Notes: a model not told the origin generated them from the letters alone. Shown: positions 39,957 through 48,568, numbered from the stretch's first letter. The stretch: DNA of 64,000 bases from Mycobacterium sp. GA-1841 (GCF_001954135.1 NZ_MBEQ01000108.1:1-64000), one strand, 5' to 3'. Translations and numbers: made by a program.

Positions 39957-40816
39957 GATGCGCCCCCGGCCAGGTCGGCTGCTGCCGAGACCGAGCGCAG
40001 CCGCTTGAGGTACCGCACGTCGGCGCGGCGCTTGTCCAGCAACGCCGGAAAATCGCCCACCCCGAAGTCGGGATCGTGGGCCGGTTCCCCGCATACCTGC
40101 GCCCCCAGCCGCAGGTAGCCCCGCATCAGCGGGGGCACCGTGGTCCGTGCCGGCGGATCGATGTCGTCAAGTCCCTTGCCGTCCAGGACCACCGGGCGGT
40201 ACGGGTAGACCGTGTGTGCGGCGGGCGCCGCGTGGCGACGTCGCACGAAGTCGCGGACCCCGCGGATCTGCGTTCCCGGCGGGCCGTCGGCGTTTCCGGC
40301 GACGGGCACCGAGACGCAGCCCGTCACGTAGTCGTAGCCGGAGCGGTCGAGATAGGCGAGGATGCCGGCCCACATGAGCAGTACGACGGCGCCGTTGCGA
40401 TGGTCGGCTCGCACCACCGCACGGCCCATCTCGACCAGGGACGACCGCAGTGCGTCGAGGCCGCGCACGTCGAACTCGGTCGCGGTATAGAGCCCGCCCG
40501 CGGCGATGGCGCCGGACGGTGGCAGCATCCGGTAGCAGCCCACCAATTCACCGGTGCGGTCCTCGCGTACCAGCAGGTGGTCGCAGTGCTCGTCGAATCG
40601 GTCGGCGTCACGTCCGTCTGTGGCACCGGCAAGTGCGAATCCGGGTTCCGAGGTGAATACGTCGTGCCGGAGCCGCTGGGCGGCTTCGATCAGCTCGTGG
40701 TCGGCCCCCCGCGCACGCGAGGAGCGAAATGGATGAAGCAGGAGCGTGTAGCGCGGCGCATCGGGCGCCGCGCTGTCGGTGTGATCAGCGGCGATGAGTA
40801 CAGATGCAGTGCTCAT
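39953..40816 (-). CDS. GNAT-type N-acyltransferase (OlsB-like)
   Basis: The 287-residue protein belongs to the GNAT/OlsB-like group annotated as hemolysin-like or ornithine-acyl-ACP N-acyltransferases. Typical stretches are AAQRLRHDVFTSEPGFAL, DRFDEHCDHLLVRE, VGCYRMLPP, LVEMGRAVVRADHRNGAVV and DYVTGCVSVP. Such enzymes transfer a 3-hydroxyacyl chain to the alpha-amine of ornithine. The start is ATG 40816 (MSTASVLIAAD); the longer frame overlaps non-coding sequence. It is translationally coupled to the PlsC gene, which fits a two-step lipid pathway, though the amino acid head group is not proven. Confidence 0.83.
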   Translation of the reverse strand: MSTASVLIAADHTDSAAPDAPRYTLLLHPFRSSRARGADHELIEAAQRLRHDVFTSEPGFALAGATDGRDADRFDEHCDHLLVREDRTGELVGCYRMLPPSGAIAAGGLYTATEFDVRGLDALRSSLVEMGRAVVRADHRNGAVVLLMWAGILAYLDRSGYDYVTGCVSVPVAGNADGPPGTQIRGVRDFVRRRHAAPAAHTVYPYRPVVLDGKGLDDIDPPARTTVPPLMRGYLRLGAQVCGEPAHDPDFGVGDFPALLDKRRADVRYLKRLRSVSAAADLAGGAS

Positions 40817-40904
40817 AGCCAGCACGGTCGCCCAGTCGGGTCGCCGTACGGCATCGCCCGTGTGACATGTCCGTGAGCGCCAGGTGACGTTTTGCCGCGC
40901 TGCG

Positions 40905-41564
40905 TCAGCGGTCGAGGAACACCACGTTCTCACTGAGCGGATTGCGGGGCGTGTCCAGGTGATTGGCCGGGAAATCGGGGTCGGCGTAGCCGATCGACAC
41001 CCCACACAGGACGATCAGGTCGTCCGGTATGCCGAGTTGTTCCCGCAGCACGTCCGGGTAGAACGAGATCGACACCTGGACGCAACTGCCGACTCCGCGT
41101 TCGTTCAACGCCAACAGCAGGGTCTGTAGGAACATCCCCACCCCCAGGGCGTCGACGTGGGTGAAGTCGCGATGCATGCACACCACCCCGGCGACAGGAG
41201 CGTGGAAGAACTCCCAGTTCCGAAGCTGGGCGGCCCAGCGGCCTTCGGCATCGTCGCGGGCGATGCCCATGGCCCCGTAGACCAGCGCCCCGCTCTCCCG
41301 GCGCAGATGCGCGAAGCGGGGCGGCAGGCCCGCGGAGCCGATCGCCGGCGGGGCCGCCTCGACCGCGGTGAGCAGCGCGTCAACCAGTCGATCGCGCCGC
41401 TCACCGGTGGCGAAGAAGACATGCCACGGTTGAGTGTTGGAGTTCGACGGCGCCCGGATCGCCAGCTCGAGTGCCTCGTCGAGCAATTCACGCGGAACGG
41501 GCTTGTCGGCCAAGAACATCCGCGCGGACCGGCGGGACCGGACGACGTCTGCGAACTCACTCAT
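40905..41564 (-). CDS. Nitroreductase-family flavoprotein
   Basis: A 219-residue FMN-dependent NADH/NADPH oxidoreductase. The start EFADVVRSRRSARMFLADKP and the RAPSNSNTQPWHVFFATG motif are signatures of the nitroreductase fold. VDALGVGMFLQTLLLALNER and the GIPDDLIVLCGVSIGYADPD segment complete the FMN pocket. Physiological substrate unknown (quinones, nitroaromatics or an enone are typical). The start ATG 41564 overlaps the cupin stop by one base (TGATG), and it is the last of a three-gene operon. Confidence 0.9.
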   Translation of the reverse strand: MSEFADVVRSRRSARMFLADKPVPRELLDEALELAIRAPSNSNTQPWHVFFATGERRDRLVDALLTAVEAAPPAIGSAGLPPRFAHLRRESGALVYGAMGIARDDAEGRWAAQLRNWEFFHAPVAGVVCMHRDFTHVDALGVGMFLQTLLLALNERGVGSCVQVSISFYPDVLREQLGIPDDLIVLCGVSIGYADPDFPANHLDTPRNPLSENVVFLDR

Positions 41565-41974
41565 CACGCCACCCGGCGGTCCTTGCGGGCTTCGAGTTCC
41601 TCGTCGTCGACGATCACGAGCATCGGTTGGCCGGGCACGCACAGCATGTTGACCAGGAACCGCAGCGGAACGTCGTCGCGATTGTTGGCGTCCGAATAGT
41701 GGATGACATCGCCGCCGGGCTCCCAGAATGCCTCGCCCGCCTTGACCACCCGCGGCGCCTCACCTTCGAGCTCGAAGAGCATCTCGCCCTCGAGCACATA
41801 GCCGAAGGCCGGTCCGGCGGGATGCCGGTGCGGCGGCGCCCCGGGCGATCCCGCGGGCCACTCGATGATCGTCGTCATCACCTCGGCGTTCGGCGGGATG
41901 AACGGCGGCTTGACGCTGCCGATCACCGTCATCGCATCGTGGAGCGCCTTCTCGCGCTCAGCTGACACAGGCAT
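41564..41974 (-). CDS. Cupin-domain protein
   Basis: A 136-residue single-domain cupin. The metal-binding motif 1 is GAPPHRHPAGPAFGYVLEGE (two histidines and a glutamate region) and motif 2 is EPGGDVIHYSDANN (histidine). Such proteins are small-molecule-binding or dioxygenase-like. The substrate is unknown. Both ends overlap their neighbours by one base (TGATG), which binds it tightly to the NmrA-like reductase and the nitroreductase. A role in detoxifying or sensing a small organic molecule is inference. Confidence 0.88.
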   Translation of the reverse strand: MPVSAEREKALHDAMTVIGSVKPPFIPPNAEVMTTIIEWPAGSPGAPPHRHPAGPAFGYVLEGEMLFELEGEAPRVVKAGEAFWEPGGDVIHYSDANNRDDVPLRFLVNMLCVPGQPMLVIVDDEELEARKDRRVA

Positions 41975-42717
41975 CAGTGCGCCCCGATCCGGTCGGCGAA
42001 ACGGATGGTTCCCAGGATCGCGTCGTCACCGGTGACCAGGCTGTTGTCGTCGACTGCCGTCCCGAAATAGGTGGCCTGCGGATCGATCACCACCGGCTTG
42101 TCGTCTCCCTGGGCGGCCAGCACCGCGCGCGCCATGTCCGCGAACGAAAACTTTTCGGGCCCACCGATGTTGACGATTCCGTTGACCGGTGCGCCCTGAG
42201 CAGCATCGGCCACCTCGGCAGCGACATCGTCGACCGAGATCAACTGGATGCGCGCGTCCGGGACCCGCACTTCGTCACCCACCACCAGCGATGCGGTGAT
42301 GGCCTCGGCGAACTCCTGGAACTGCGTGGCGCGCACGATCGTGTAGGGCAGTCCGGAGTCGGTGATGATCTTCTCCTGAGCCACCTTGGCCCGCATATAG
42401 CCACTGTCCGGCAGCCCGTCGGTGCCCACGATCGACAACGCGACGTAGTGCCCGACGCCGGTCTCCTTGGCGGCGGCCACCAGATTCTGCGCGGACGCGG
42501 TGAAGAAGTCCATGACGGGGCCGTCCTCGAACGAGGGCGAGTTGACCACGTCGACGAGCACGTCGGCTCCGGTGAGCGCCGGCACCAGGCCTTCACCGGT
42601 GAGAACGTTGGCCCCGGTCGACAGGGAGGCAGCGACGACCTCGTGTCCGGCCTCGGTGAGCAACCGCACGACCCGCGAGCCGATCTGGCCGCTGGCACCT
42701 ATCACTGTGATCTTCAT
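41974..42717 (-). CDS. NmrA/NAD(P)-binding SDR-like protein
   Basis: A 247-residue atypical short-chain dehydrogenase of the NmrA/NAD(P)H-binding group. The N-terminal Rossmann motif is MKITVIGASGQIGSRVVRLL. The active-site region shows VALSIVGTDGLPDSGYMRAK with the Y-x3-K pair in GYMRAKVAQE, and TIVRATQFQEFAEA follows. It heads a three-gene operon (SDR, cupin, nitroreductase). AAAGGG, 10 nt before ATG 42717, is a fair ribosome-binding site. It may be a reductase or a redox sensor. Confidence 0.87.
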   Translation of the reverse strand: MKITVIGASGQIGSRVVRLLTEAGHEVVAASLSTGANVLTGEGLVPALTGADVLVDVVNSPSFEDGPVMDFFTASAQNLVAAAKETGVGHYVALSIVGTDGLPDSGYMRAKVAQEKIITDSGLPYTIVRATQFQEFAEAITASLVVGDEVRVPDARIQLISVDDVAAEVADAAQGAPVNGIVNIGGPEKFSFADMARAVLAAQGDDKPVVIDPQATYFGTAVDDNSLVTGDDAILGTIRFADRIGAH

Positions 42718-42822
42718 TGTGCGAATCCCTTTCTCGACGTGCTGACAAGATCAACACTGGCACCGCAGGCCGAGAATCAAACCCTGGAAAGTCCGTAGTC
42801 GCCACGTTGCGCCATTCGCCCA

Positions 42823-42874
42823 GCAGACACAAAACTGCCCCTTTTCCGAAGAAAAGGGGCAGTTTTGCGTCTGC
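42823..42874. terminator. Very long perfect stem-loop downstream of etfA
   Basis: AAAACTGCCCCTTTT (42831-42845) is followed by a 6-nt loop and its exact complement (42852-42866). A C-G pair, one A/C mismatch and six more pairs (GCAGAC/GTCTGC) extend it, giving about 22 paired bases. It begins 11 nt after the etfA stop. The stem contains T-rich runs on both strands but no separate T-tract. It is best read as the terminator of etfB-etfA, also shielding the downstream NmrA operon. Confidence 0.75.
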
Positions 42875-42885
42875 TCGCGGGGGAA

Positions 42886-43842
42886 CTAGCCCTTGCGGGC
42901 CTTGATCGCCTCGGTCAGCTGCGGGCTGACCTTGAACAGGTCGCCCACGATACCGAGATCGGCGATCTCGAAGATGGGAGCTTCCTCGTCCTTGTTGACC
43001 GCGACGATGGTCTTGGAGGTCTGCATGCCGGCGCGGTGCTGGATCGCACCGGAGATGCCCAGGGCGATGTAGAGCTGCGGCGACACGGTCTTACCGGTCT
43101 GCCCGACCTGGAACTGGCCCGGGTAGTAGCCCGAGTCGACCGCGGCGCGGGAGGCACCGACAGCGCCACCCAGCGAGTCGGCCAGTTCCTCGACCACCGA
43201 GAAGCTCTCGGCGCTGCCGACGCCACGGCCACCGGCGACCACGACGCTGGCCTCGGTGAGCTCGGGGCGGTCGCCGGCCACGGCGGGCTCGCGCTTGGTG
43301 ATCTTGGTGGCGTTCTCGGCCTGGGCCGGGACCTCGACGTTGACGACCTCGCCGGCCCCGTCGGCGGGGGCGGCCTCGATCGAGCCGGGACGCACGGTGA
43401 TCACCGGGGTGTCGCTGGTGACCTGGGCCTCGACGGTGAAGGCGCCACCGAAGATGCTGTGGACACCCACTGCACCCTCCTTGACGTCGACCACGTCGAC
43501 CAGCAGACCCGAGCCGATACGGGCGGCCAGGCGGGCAGCAACTTCCTTGCCCTCAGCGGTGGCGGCCACGATGACCCCGGCGGGGGTGGCCGACTCGGCC
43601 AGCCCGGCCAGCACGTCGACGACGGGGGTGACCAGGAAGTTCTCTGCGTCGTCGGACTCGGCGACGTAGATCTTGGCCGCACCGGCGGCCTTGAGGCCGT
43701 CGACCAGCGGGGTGGAGGTGCCCGGCTTGCCCACCACGACGGCGGCGGGCTCACCCAGCACACGGGCGGCGGTGATGAGCTCGGCGCTGACTTTCTTCAA
43801 CGCGCCTTCGGAGTGCTCAACGAGCACAAGTACTTCAGCCAT
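42886..43842 (-). CDS. etfA: Electron transfer flavoprotein alpha subunit
   Basis: EtfA (FixB) binds FAD and, with EtfB, carries electrons from acyl-CoA dehydrogenases to the respiratory chain. The 318 residues show the N-terminal MAEVLVLVEHSEGALKK and the C-terminal FAD signature. That signature appears as VVVAGGRGVGSAESFSVVEE, VGASRAAVDSGYYPGQFQVG, KTVSPQLYIALGISGAIQH and IVAVNKDEEAPIFEIADLGI. Start ATG 43842, 40 nt after etfB. Mycobacterial etfBA serves fatty-acid oxidation. Confidence 0.97.
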   Translation of the reverse strand: MAEVLVLVEHSEGALKKVSAELITAARVLGEPAAVVVGKPGTSTPLVDGLKAAGAAKIYVAESDDAENFLVTPVVDVLAGLAESATPAGVIVAATAEGKEVAARLAARIGSGLLVDVVDVKEGAVGVHSIFGGAFTVEAQVTSDTPVITVRPGSIEAAPADGAGEVVNVEVPAQAENATKITKREPAVAGDRPELTEASVVVAGGRGVGSAESFSVVEELADSLGGAVGASRAAVDSGYYPGQFQVGQTGKTVSPQLYIALGISGAIQHRAGMQTSKTIVAVNKDEEAPIFEIADLGIVGDLFKVSPQLTEAIKARKG

Positions 43843-43882
43843 GAGTTCTCGTTCTGTCTTTCGCTCGAAATCGAATCAGCTG

Positions 43883-44674
43883 CTAGATCAGCTTCTGGGC
43901 GACCAGGTACTCGGCGATCTTGGTGCCGCCGTCACCTTCGTCGGTCACCTTCTCACCGGCGGTCTTCGGCGGCTTCGGGGTCGAAGACAGCACCTTGGAA
44001 CCGGCATTGGCGACGCCGACCTCATCGGCTTCCACGCCGATCTCGGCGAGGGTGAGCACGGTGACTTCCTTCTTCTTGGCGGCCATGATGCCCTTGAAGG
44101 ACGGGAAGCGGGGCTCGTTGATCTTCTCGTTGACGCTGACCACGGCCGGCAGCGACGCCTCGAGGGTGAACACACCCTCGTCGGTCTCACGCTCGGCGGT
44201 GACCTTGCCGCCCTCGACGGTCAGCTTGCGCACATGGGTCAGCTGCGGCAGGCCCAGGTACTCGGCGATCACGGCCGGGACCGCGCCGCCGACCCCGTCG
44301 GTGGCCTCGTTACCGGCGATGACCAGCTCGGTGCCCTCGATGGTGCCCAGCGCACGGGCCAGCGCCCATGCGGTCTGCACGACGTCGGACCCGTGCAGGC
44401 CGTCGTCCTTGAGGTGCACGGCCTTGTCGGCACCCATCGACAGCGCCTTGCGGATCGCCTCGGTGGCACGCTCGGGGCCGGCGGTCAGCACGGTGACAGT
44501 GCTGTCCCCGCCCTCACGCTCCTTGATCAACAGCGCCTCTTCCACGGCGCGCTCGTTGATCTCGTCGAGCACGGCGTCGGCAGCCTCGCGATCGAGGGTG
44601 AAATCGCCGTCGGACAGCTTGCGCTCCGACCAAGTGTCTGGGACCTGTTTGATCAGGACCACGATGTTCGTCAT
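43883..44674 (-). CDS. etfB: Electron transfer flavoprotein beta subunit
   Basis: EtfB (FixA) is the AMP-binding partner of EtfA. The 263 residues begin MTNIVVLIKQVPDTWSERKL. The family features NERAVEEALLIKE, IAGNEATDGVGGAVPAVIAE and the recognition loop around LTLAEIGVEADEVGV are present. It is first in the etfB-etfA operon, divergent from the methyltransferase gene. A strong dyad (GTTACC/GGTAAC) lies 71-86 nt upstream and may be its operator. Confidence 0.97.
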   Translation of the reverse strand: MTNIVVLIKQVPDTWSERKLSDGDFTLDREAADAVLDEINERAVEEALLIKEREGGDSTVTVLTAGPERATEAIRKALSMGADKAVHLKDDGLHGSDVVQTAWALARALGTIEGTELVIAGNEATDGVGGAVPAVIAEYLGLPQLTHVRKLTVEGGKVTAERETDEGVFTLEASLPAVVSVNEKINEPRFPSFKGIMAAKKKEVTVLTLAEIGVEADEVGVANAGSKVLSSTPKPPKTAGEKVTDEGDGGTKIAEYLVAQKLI

Positions 44675-44739
44675 GACTCTGGTTCGTCCTCCTCGATGAG
44701 ACCGGTGGCCCGGCTCATATCACGTTCTAAGCAACTAGC

Positions 44740-44767
44740 ACCATGTTACCGGGCGGTAACTTATGGT
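44740..44767. promoter_or_regulatory. Palindromic operator candidate between etfB and the methyltransferase gene
   Basis: GTTACC-gggc-GGTAAC (44745-44760) is a perfect 16-bp dyad, flanked by ACCAT on the left and ATGGT on the right (offset by 2 nt). A second, weaker dyad ACCA-taac-TGGT follows about 25 nt later. Such sites are typical for dimeric TetR or GntR regulators of lipid metabolism. The cognate factor cannot be named from this sequence. Confidence 0.5.
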
Positions 44768-44866
44768 GGTTCGCAGGAACACCATAACTGGTCGGACTTA
44801 GTATCCCGGCCTCCCCTACCACACCCCCGCAGTATCCGAACCGTTGGTCGATTCGCCACCGACCCC

Positions 44867-44894
44867 TTCACCCTGGATAAGGCTGGGTTAGCCT
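44867..44894 (+). promoter_or_regulatory. Candidate promoter of the MGLP methyltransferase operon
   Basis: TTCACC (44867-44872) and TAGCCT (44889-44894) are separated by 16 nt. The -10-like box lies 8 nt before the ATG at 44903, again the leaderless arrangement. No Shine-Dalgarno is seen in front of the ATG, which agrees with this. Confidence 0.45.
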
Positions 44895-44902
44895 GCCTTC
44901 CA

Positions 44903-45688
44903 ATGAGCGCATTCGTAGACGATCCGGCCGGCGACCCGGATCACGCCTTACCTCTGACCGGCGAGCGGACCATCCCCGGCCTGGCGGAGGAAAACTACTG
45001 GTTCCGCCGCCATGAAGTGGTGTATCGCCGGCTGGCCGACCGCTGCGCCGACCGTGACGTCCTCGAGGCCGGCTGTGGTGAGGGTTACGGCGCCGATCTG
45101 CTGGCGGACGTCGCACGCAAGGTGATCGCGTTGGATTACGACGAGGCGACGGTGGCCCACGTGCGGGCCCGCTATCCCCGGGTCGAGATCCGGCACGGCA
45201 ACCTCGCCGAGCTCCCGTTGGCCGACCAGTCTGTCGACGCGGTGGTGAACTTCCAGGTCATCGAACACCTGTGGGATCAAGCACAGTTCGTGTCCGAGTG
45301 TTTCCGGGTGTTGCGGCCCGGCGGCGTGTTCTTGGTCTCGACCCCCAACCGGATCACCTTCTCCCCCGGACGCGACACCCCGCTCAACCCATTCCACACC
45401 CGTGAGCTCAATGCCGCCGAGCTGACCGAACTGCTGCGCGATGCCGGATTCACCGTGGAGTCGATGCTCGGGGTGTTCCATGGCGCCGGACTGCAGAAGC
45501 TCGACGCGCGGCACGGCGGCTCGATCATCGAGGCGCAGGTGCAGCGCGCCGTGGCCGACGCGCCGTGGCCCGAGCAGCTGCTCGCCGACGTCACCGCCGT
45601 CGGCATCGACGATTTCGACCTCACGCCGGCAACCGAACGCGACATCGACGACAGTCTCGACCTGGTGGCGATAGCGGTGCGGCCGTGA
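44903..45688 (+). CDS. SAM-dependent methyltransferase (Rv3030 type, MGLP cluster)
   Basis: A 261-residue class I methyltransferase with motif I RDVLEAGCGEGYGADLLADV, an acidic motif II (VIALDYDEATVAHVRARYP) and the post-I segment VDAVVNFQVIEHLWDQAQF. It corresponds by position to M. tuberculosis Rv3030, which has been linked to O-methylation of the 6-O-methylglucose lipopolysaccharide. Downstream lie the GH57 and glucosyltransferase genes of the same pathway. Start ATG 44903; the long upstream open frame is antisense to etfBA. The stop overlaps the next start (GTGA). Confidence 0.88.
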   Translation: MSAFVDDPAGDPDHALPLTGERTIPGLAEENYWFRRHEVVYRRLADRCADRDVLEAGCGEGYGADLLADVARKVIALDYDEATVAHVRARYPRVEIRHGNLAELPLADQSVDAVVNFQVIEHLWDQAQFVSECFRVLRPGGVFLVSTPNRITFSPGRDTPLNPFHTRELNAAELTELLRDAGFTVESMLGVFHGAGLQKLDARHGGSIIEAQVQRAVADAPWPEQLLADVTAVGIDDFDLTPATERDIDDSLDLVAIAVRP

Positions 45689-47235
45689 CACCTTCCGCCG
45701 CCGACCCCGAACCGGTACCCGGTTTATTCACCCTCGTCCTGCACACCCACCTGCCGTGGCTGGCCCATCACGGCCGCTGGCCGGTCGGCGAGGAGTGGCT
45801 CTACCAGTCCTGGGCGGCGGCGTACCTGCCGTTGATGCGGGTGCTGCGCGGTCTGGCCGCCGAGGATCGCCGCCATCTGATCACCCTTGGCATGACACCG
45901 GTGGTCACCGCACAGCTCGATGATCCGTATTGCCTGACCGGTATGCACCACTGGTTGGCCAACTGGCAGCTGCGCGCTCAGGAGGCGATGACACTGCATG
46001 GCCAGAAGGCCTTGCAGCAGTTCGGGATTCGTGAGTACGCCGAGGCCGGTGCAGCCATCGAGGAGTTCACCACCTATTGGCGCCACGGCGGCAGCGGCTT
46101 GCTGCGCGCACTGATCGACGCCGAAACCATCGAATTGCTCGGCGGTCCGCTGTCGCATCCGTTCCAGCCGCTGCTCAACCCCCGGTTGCGTGAATTCGCG
46201 CTGCGCGAAGGCCTGGCCGACGCGCACCAGCGTTTCGCCCACACCCCGGTGGGCATCTGGGCGCCCGAATGCGCCTACGCCCCGGGCATGGAGACCGGAT
46301 ATGCCGCCGCGGGGGTGGGCCACTTCATGGTGGACGGCCCGTCACTGCACGGTGATACCGCGCTGGGCCGGCCGGTAGGTGATACCGACGTGGTGGCCTT
46401 CGGACGCGACCTGCGGGTCAGCTATCGCGTGTGGTCGCCGAAATCGGGTTATCCCGGTCACGCCGCCTACCGGGATTTCCACACCTACGACCACACCACG
46501 GGTCTCAAACCGGCCCGCGTCACGGGCCGCAACGTCCCCTCCGAGGAGAAGGCGCCCTACGATCCGCAGCGTGCCGACCGCGCGATCGACGAGCATGTCG
46601 CAGACTTCGTCGAGGTGGTCCGCCGTCGCCTGCTCAGCGAGAGTGCGCGGATCGGGCGCCCGGCGCACGTGGTGGCCGCGTTCGACACCGAACTGTTCGG
46701 GCACTGGTGGTACGAGGGCCCCGAGTGGCTGGGCCGGGTGCTGCGGGCCCTGCCGGCAGCCGGCGTGCGCGTGGGAACCCTGTCCGACGCCAAGGCCGAC
46801 GGATTCGTCGGCGCCCCGGTCGAATTGCCGCCCAGCTCTTGGGGTTCGGGTAAGGACTGGCAGGTCTGGAACGGTGAGAAGGTGACCGATTTCGTCCAGC
46901 TCAACAGCGAGGTGGTCGACGGCGCCCTGAGCACCGTGGACAAGGCACTCGCCCAGCAGGCGGCGGTCGGTGTGCCGACCCCGCGCGACCGGGTGGCCGA
47001 CCAGATCCTGCGGGAGACGCTGTTGACGGTGTCCAGCGACTGGCCGTTCATGGTGAGCAAGGATTCGGCGGCCGACTATGCGCGCTACCGTGCCCACCTG
47101 CACGCCCACGCCACCCGTGAGATCTCCGATGCGTTGGCCTCGGGCCGTCGCGACCACGCCGAGCGCCTCGCCGACGGCTGGAACAAGGCCGACGGACTGT
47201 TCGGCGCCCTCGACGCCAGACGTCTGCCAAAATGA
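45685..47235 (+). CDS. Glycoside hydrolase family 57 protein (Rv3031 type)
   Basis: A 516-residue GH57 enzyme, probably an alpha-glucan branching or amylase-type enzyme for MGLP. Family motifs are visible in order: LVLHTHLPWLAHHGRWPVGE (motif 1), LLGGPLSHPFQPLL (motif 2), GIWAPECAYAPGMETG with nucleophile Glu195 (motif 3) and AAFDTELFGHWWYEGPEWL with acid/base Asp334 (motif 4). Intracellular, no signal peptide. The start is GTG 45685, overlapping the methyltransferase stop by 4 nt. The reaction in mycobacteria is inferred from genetic context, not from sequence alone. Confidence 0.9.
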   Translation: MTPSAADPEPVPGLFTLVLHTHLPWLAHHGRWPVGEEWLYQSWAAAYLPLMRVLRGLAAEDRRHLITLGMTPVVTAQLDDPYCLTGMHHWLANWQLRAQEAMTLHGQKALQQFGIREYAEAGAAIEEFTTYWRHGGSGLLRALIDAETIELLGGPLSHPFQPLLNPRLREFALREGLADAHQRFAHTPVGIWAPECAYAPGMETGYAAAGVGHFMVDGPSLHGDTALGRPVGDTDVVAFGRDLRVSYRVWSPKSGYPGHAAYRDFHTYDHTTGLKPARVTGRNVPSEEKAPYDPQRADRAIDEHVADFVEVVRRRLLSESARIGRPAHVVAAFDTELFGHWWYEGPEWLGRVLRALPAAGVRVGTLSDAKADGFVGAPVELPPSSWGSGKDWQVWNGEKVTDFVQLNSEVVDGALSTVDKALAQQAAVGVPTPRDRVADQILRETLLTVSSDWPFMVSKDSAADYARYRAHLHAHATREISDALASGRRDHAERLADGWNKADGLFGALDARRLPK

Positions 47236-47326
47236 CCTGCACCGCGAGCGTGCGCGTCTGCCCCACGACACGCCGCCAAATCCCCGCATTGTCCGCACAT
47301 TCGCACCGGCACGAAGGCACGCAGTC

Positions 47327-48568
47327 ATGAAGATCCTGATGGTGTCATGGGAGTACCCGCCCGTCGTCGTCGGCGGTCTGGGCCGACACGTGCACCATCT
47401 GGCCACCGCCCTGGCCGAGGCCGGTCACGAGGTCGTGGTACTCAGCCGCAGGCCCACCGATACCGACCCGAGCACTCATCCGTCCACCGACGAGACGAGT
47501 GAGGGTGTGCGGGTGGTGGCCGCGGCCCAGGATCCGCACGAGTTCGTGTTCGGTACGGACATGATGGCCTGGACTCTGGCCATGGGACATTCGATGGTGC
47601 GCACCGGCCTTGCCGTCAAGGACAATTCGGGTGATCGCTGGATCCCCGACCTCGTCCACGCCCATGACTGGCTGGTTGCCCACCCCGCGATCGCCCTGGC
47701 CGAATATTTCGATGTGCCACTGGTTTCCACGATCCATGCCACCGAGGCCGGCCGGCATTCCGGCTGGGTCTCGGGCCCGATCAGCCGTCAGGTGCACGCC
47801 GTGGAATCCTGGCTGGTACGCGAATCCGATTCGCTGATCACCTGTTCGGCGTCGATGAACGACGAGATCACCGAGCTGTTCGGGCCAGGACTGTCGGAGA
47901 TCAGGGTGATCCGCAACGGGATCGACGCCGACCTCTGGCCCTACGCACCGCGACGTCCACGCCAGGGCCCACCCCAGCTGCTGTACGTGGGCCGGCTGGA
48001 GTACGAGAAAGGCGTCCAAGAGGCGATCGCAGCCCTGCCGCGGATCCGACGTGCTCATCCCGGCACCACACTGACCGTCGCCGGCGACGGCACCCAGCTG
48101 GACTGGCTGTTGGAGCAGGCACGAAAGCACAAGGTGCTCAAGGCAACCCGGTTCGTCGGTCGCCTCGGCCACGACGACCTGGTTCAGGCCCTGCAGGCAG
48201 CCGACGCCGCGGTGCTGCCGAGCCACTACGAGCCGTTCGGCATCGTCGCGCTGGAGGCCGCGGCCACCGGGACCCCGCTGGTCACCTCCAACGTCGGGGG
48301 CCTGGGCGAAGCGGTGATCGATGGTCAGACCGGAATGTCGTTCGCGCCACGGGATGTCGCGGGTCTGGCGGCCGCCGTGCGGGCGGTGCTCGACGATCCC
48401 GATGCGGCCCAGCGCCGTGCTGTGGCCGCCCGCGAGCGGCTCAGCGCGGATTTCGACTGGCACACCGTGGCCGCCGAGACCAGCCAGGTCTATCTGGCCG
48501 CCAAACGCGCCGAACGCGAACCGCACCCGCGTCGGCCGATCGTCGAGCACGCGCTGCCCGACCGCTGA
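47327..48568 (+). CDS. Alpha-(1->4)-glucosyltransferase (Rv3032 type)
   Basis: The 413-residue GT-B enzyme has an N-terminus like glycogen synthase (MKILMVSWEYPPVVVGGLGR). The donor-binding half shows LLYVGRLEYEKGVQEAIAAL and the E-x7-E motif LPSHYEPFGIVALEAAATGT. M. tuberculosis Rv3032 of similar length (414) elongates the alpha-1,4-glucan of the methylglucose lipopolysaccharide and contributes to glycogen. It follows the GH57 gene after a 91-nt gap. Start ATG 47327. Its stop codon lies inside the dyad upstream of the MFS gene. Confidence 0.92.
   Translation: MKILMVSWEYPPVVVGGLGRHVHHLATALAEAGHEVVVLSRRPTDTDPSTHPSTDETSEGVRVVAAAQDPHEFVFGTDMMAWTLAMGHSMVRTGLAVKDNSGDRWIPDLVHAHDWLVAHPAIALAEYFDVPLVSTIHATEAGRHSGWVSGPISRQVHAVESWLVRESDSLITCSASMNDEITELFGPGLSEIRVIRNGIDADLWPYAPRRPRQGPPQLLYVGRLEYEKGVQEAIAALPRIRRAHPGTTLTVAGDGTQLDWLLEQARKHKVLKATRFVGRLGHDDLVQALQAADAAVLPSHYEPFGIVALEAAATGTPLVTSNVGGLGEAVIDGQTGMSFAPRDVAGLAAAVRAVLDDPDAAQRRAVAARERLSADFDWHTVAAETSQVYLAAKRAEREPHPRRPIVEHALPDR

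Noticed and set aside
43673..44902. Upstream extension of the MGLP methyltransferase frame through etfBA
   Set aside because: It is antisense to etfA and etfB. The methyltransferase homology starts after ATG 44903 next to a promoter-like box.
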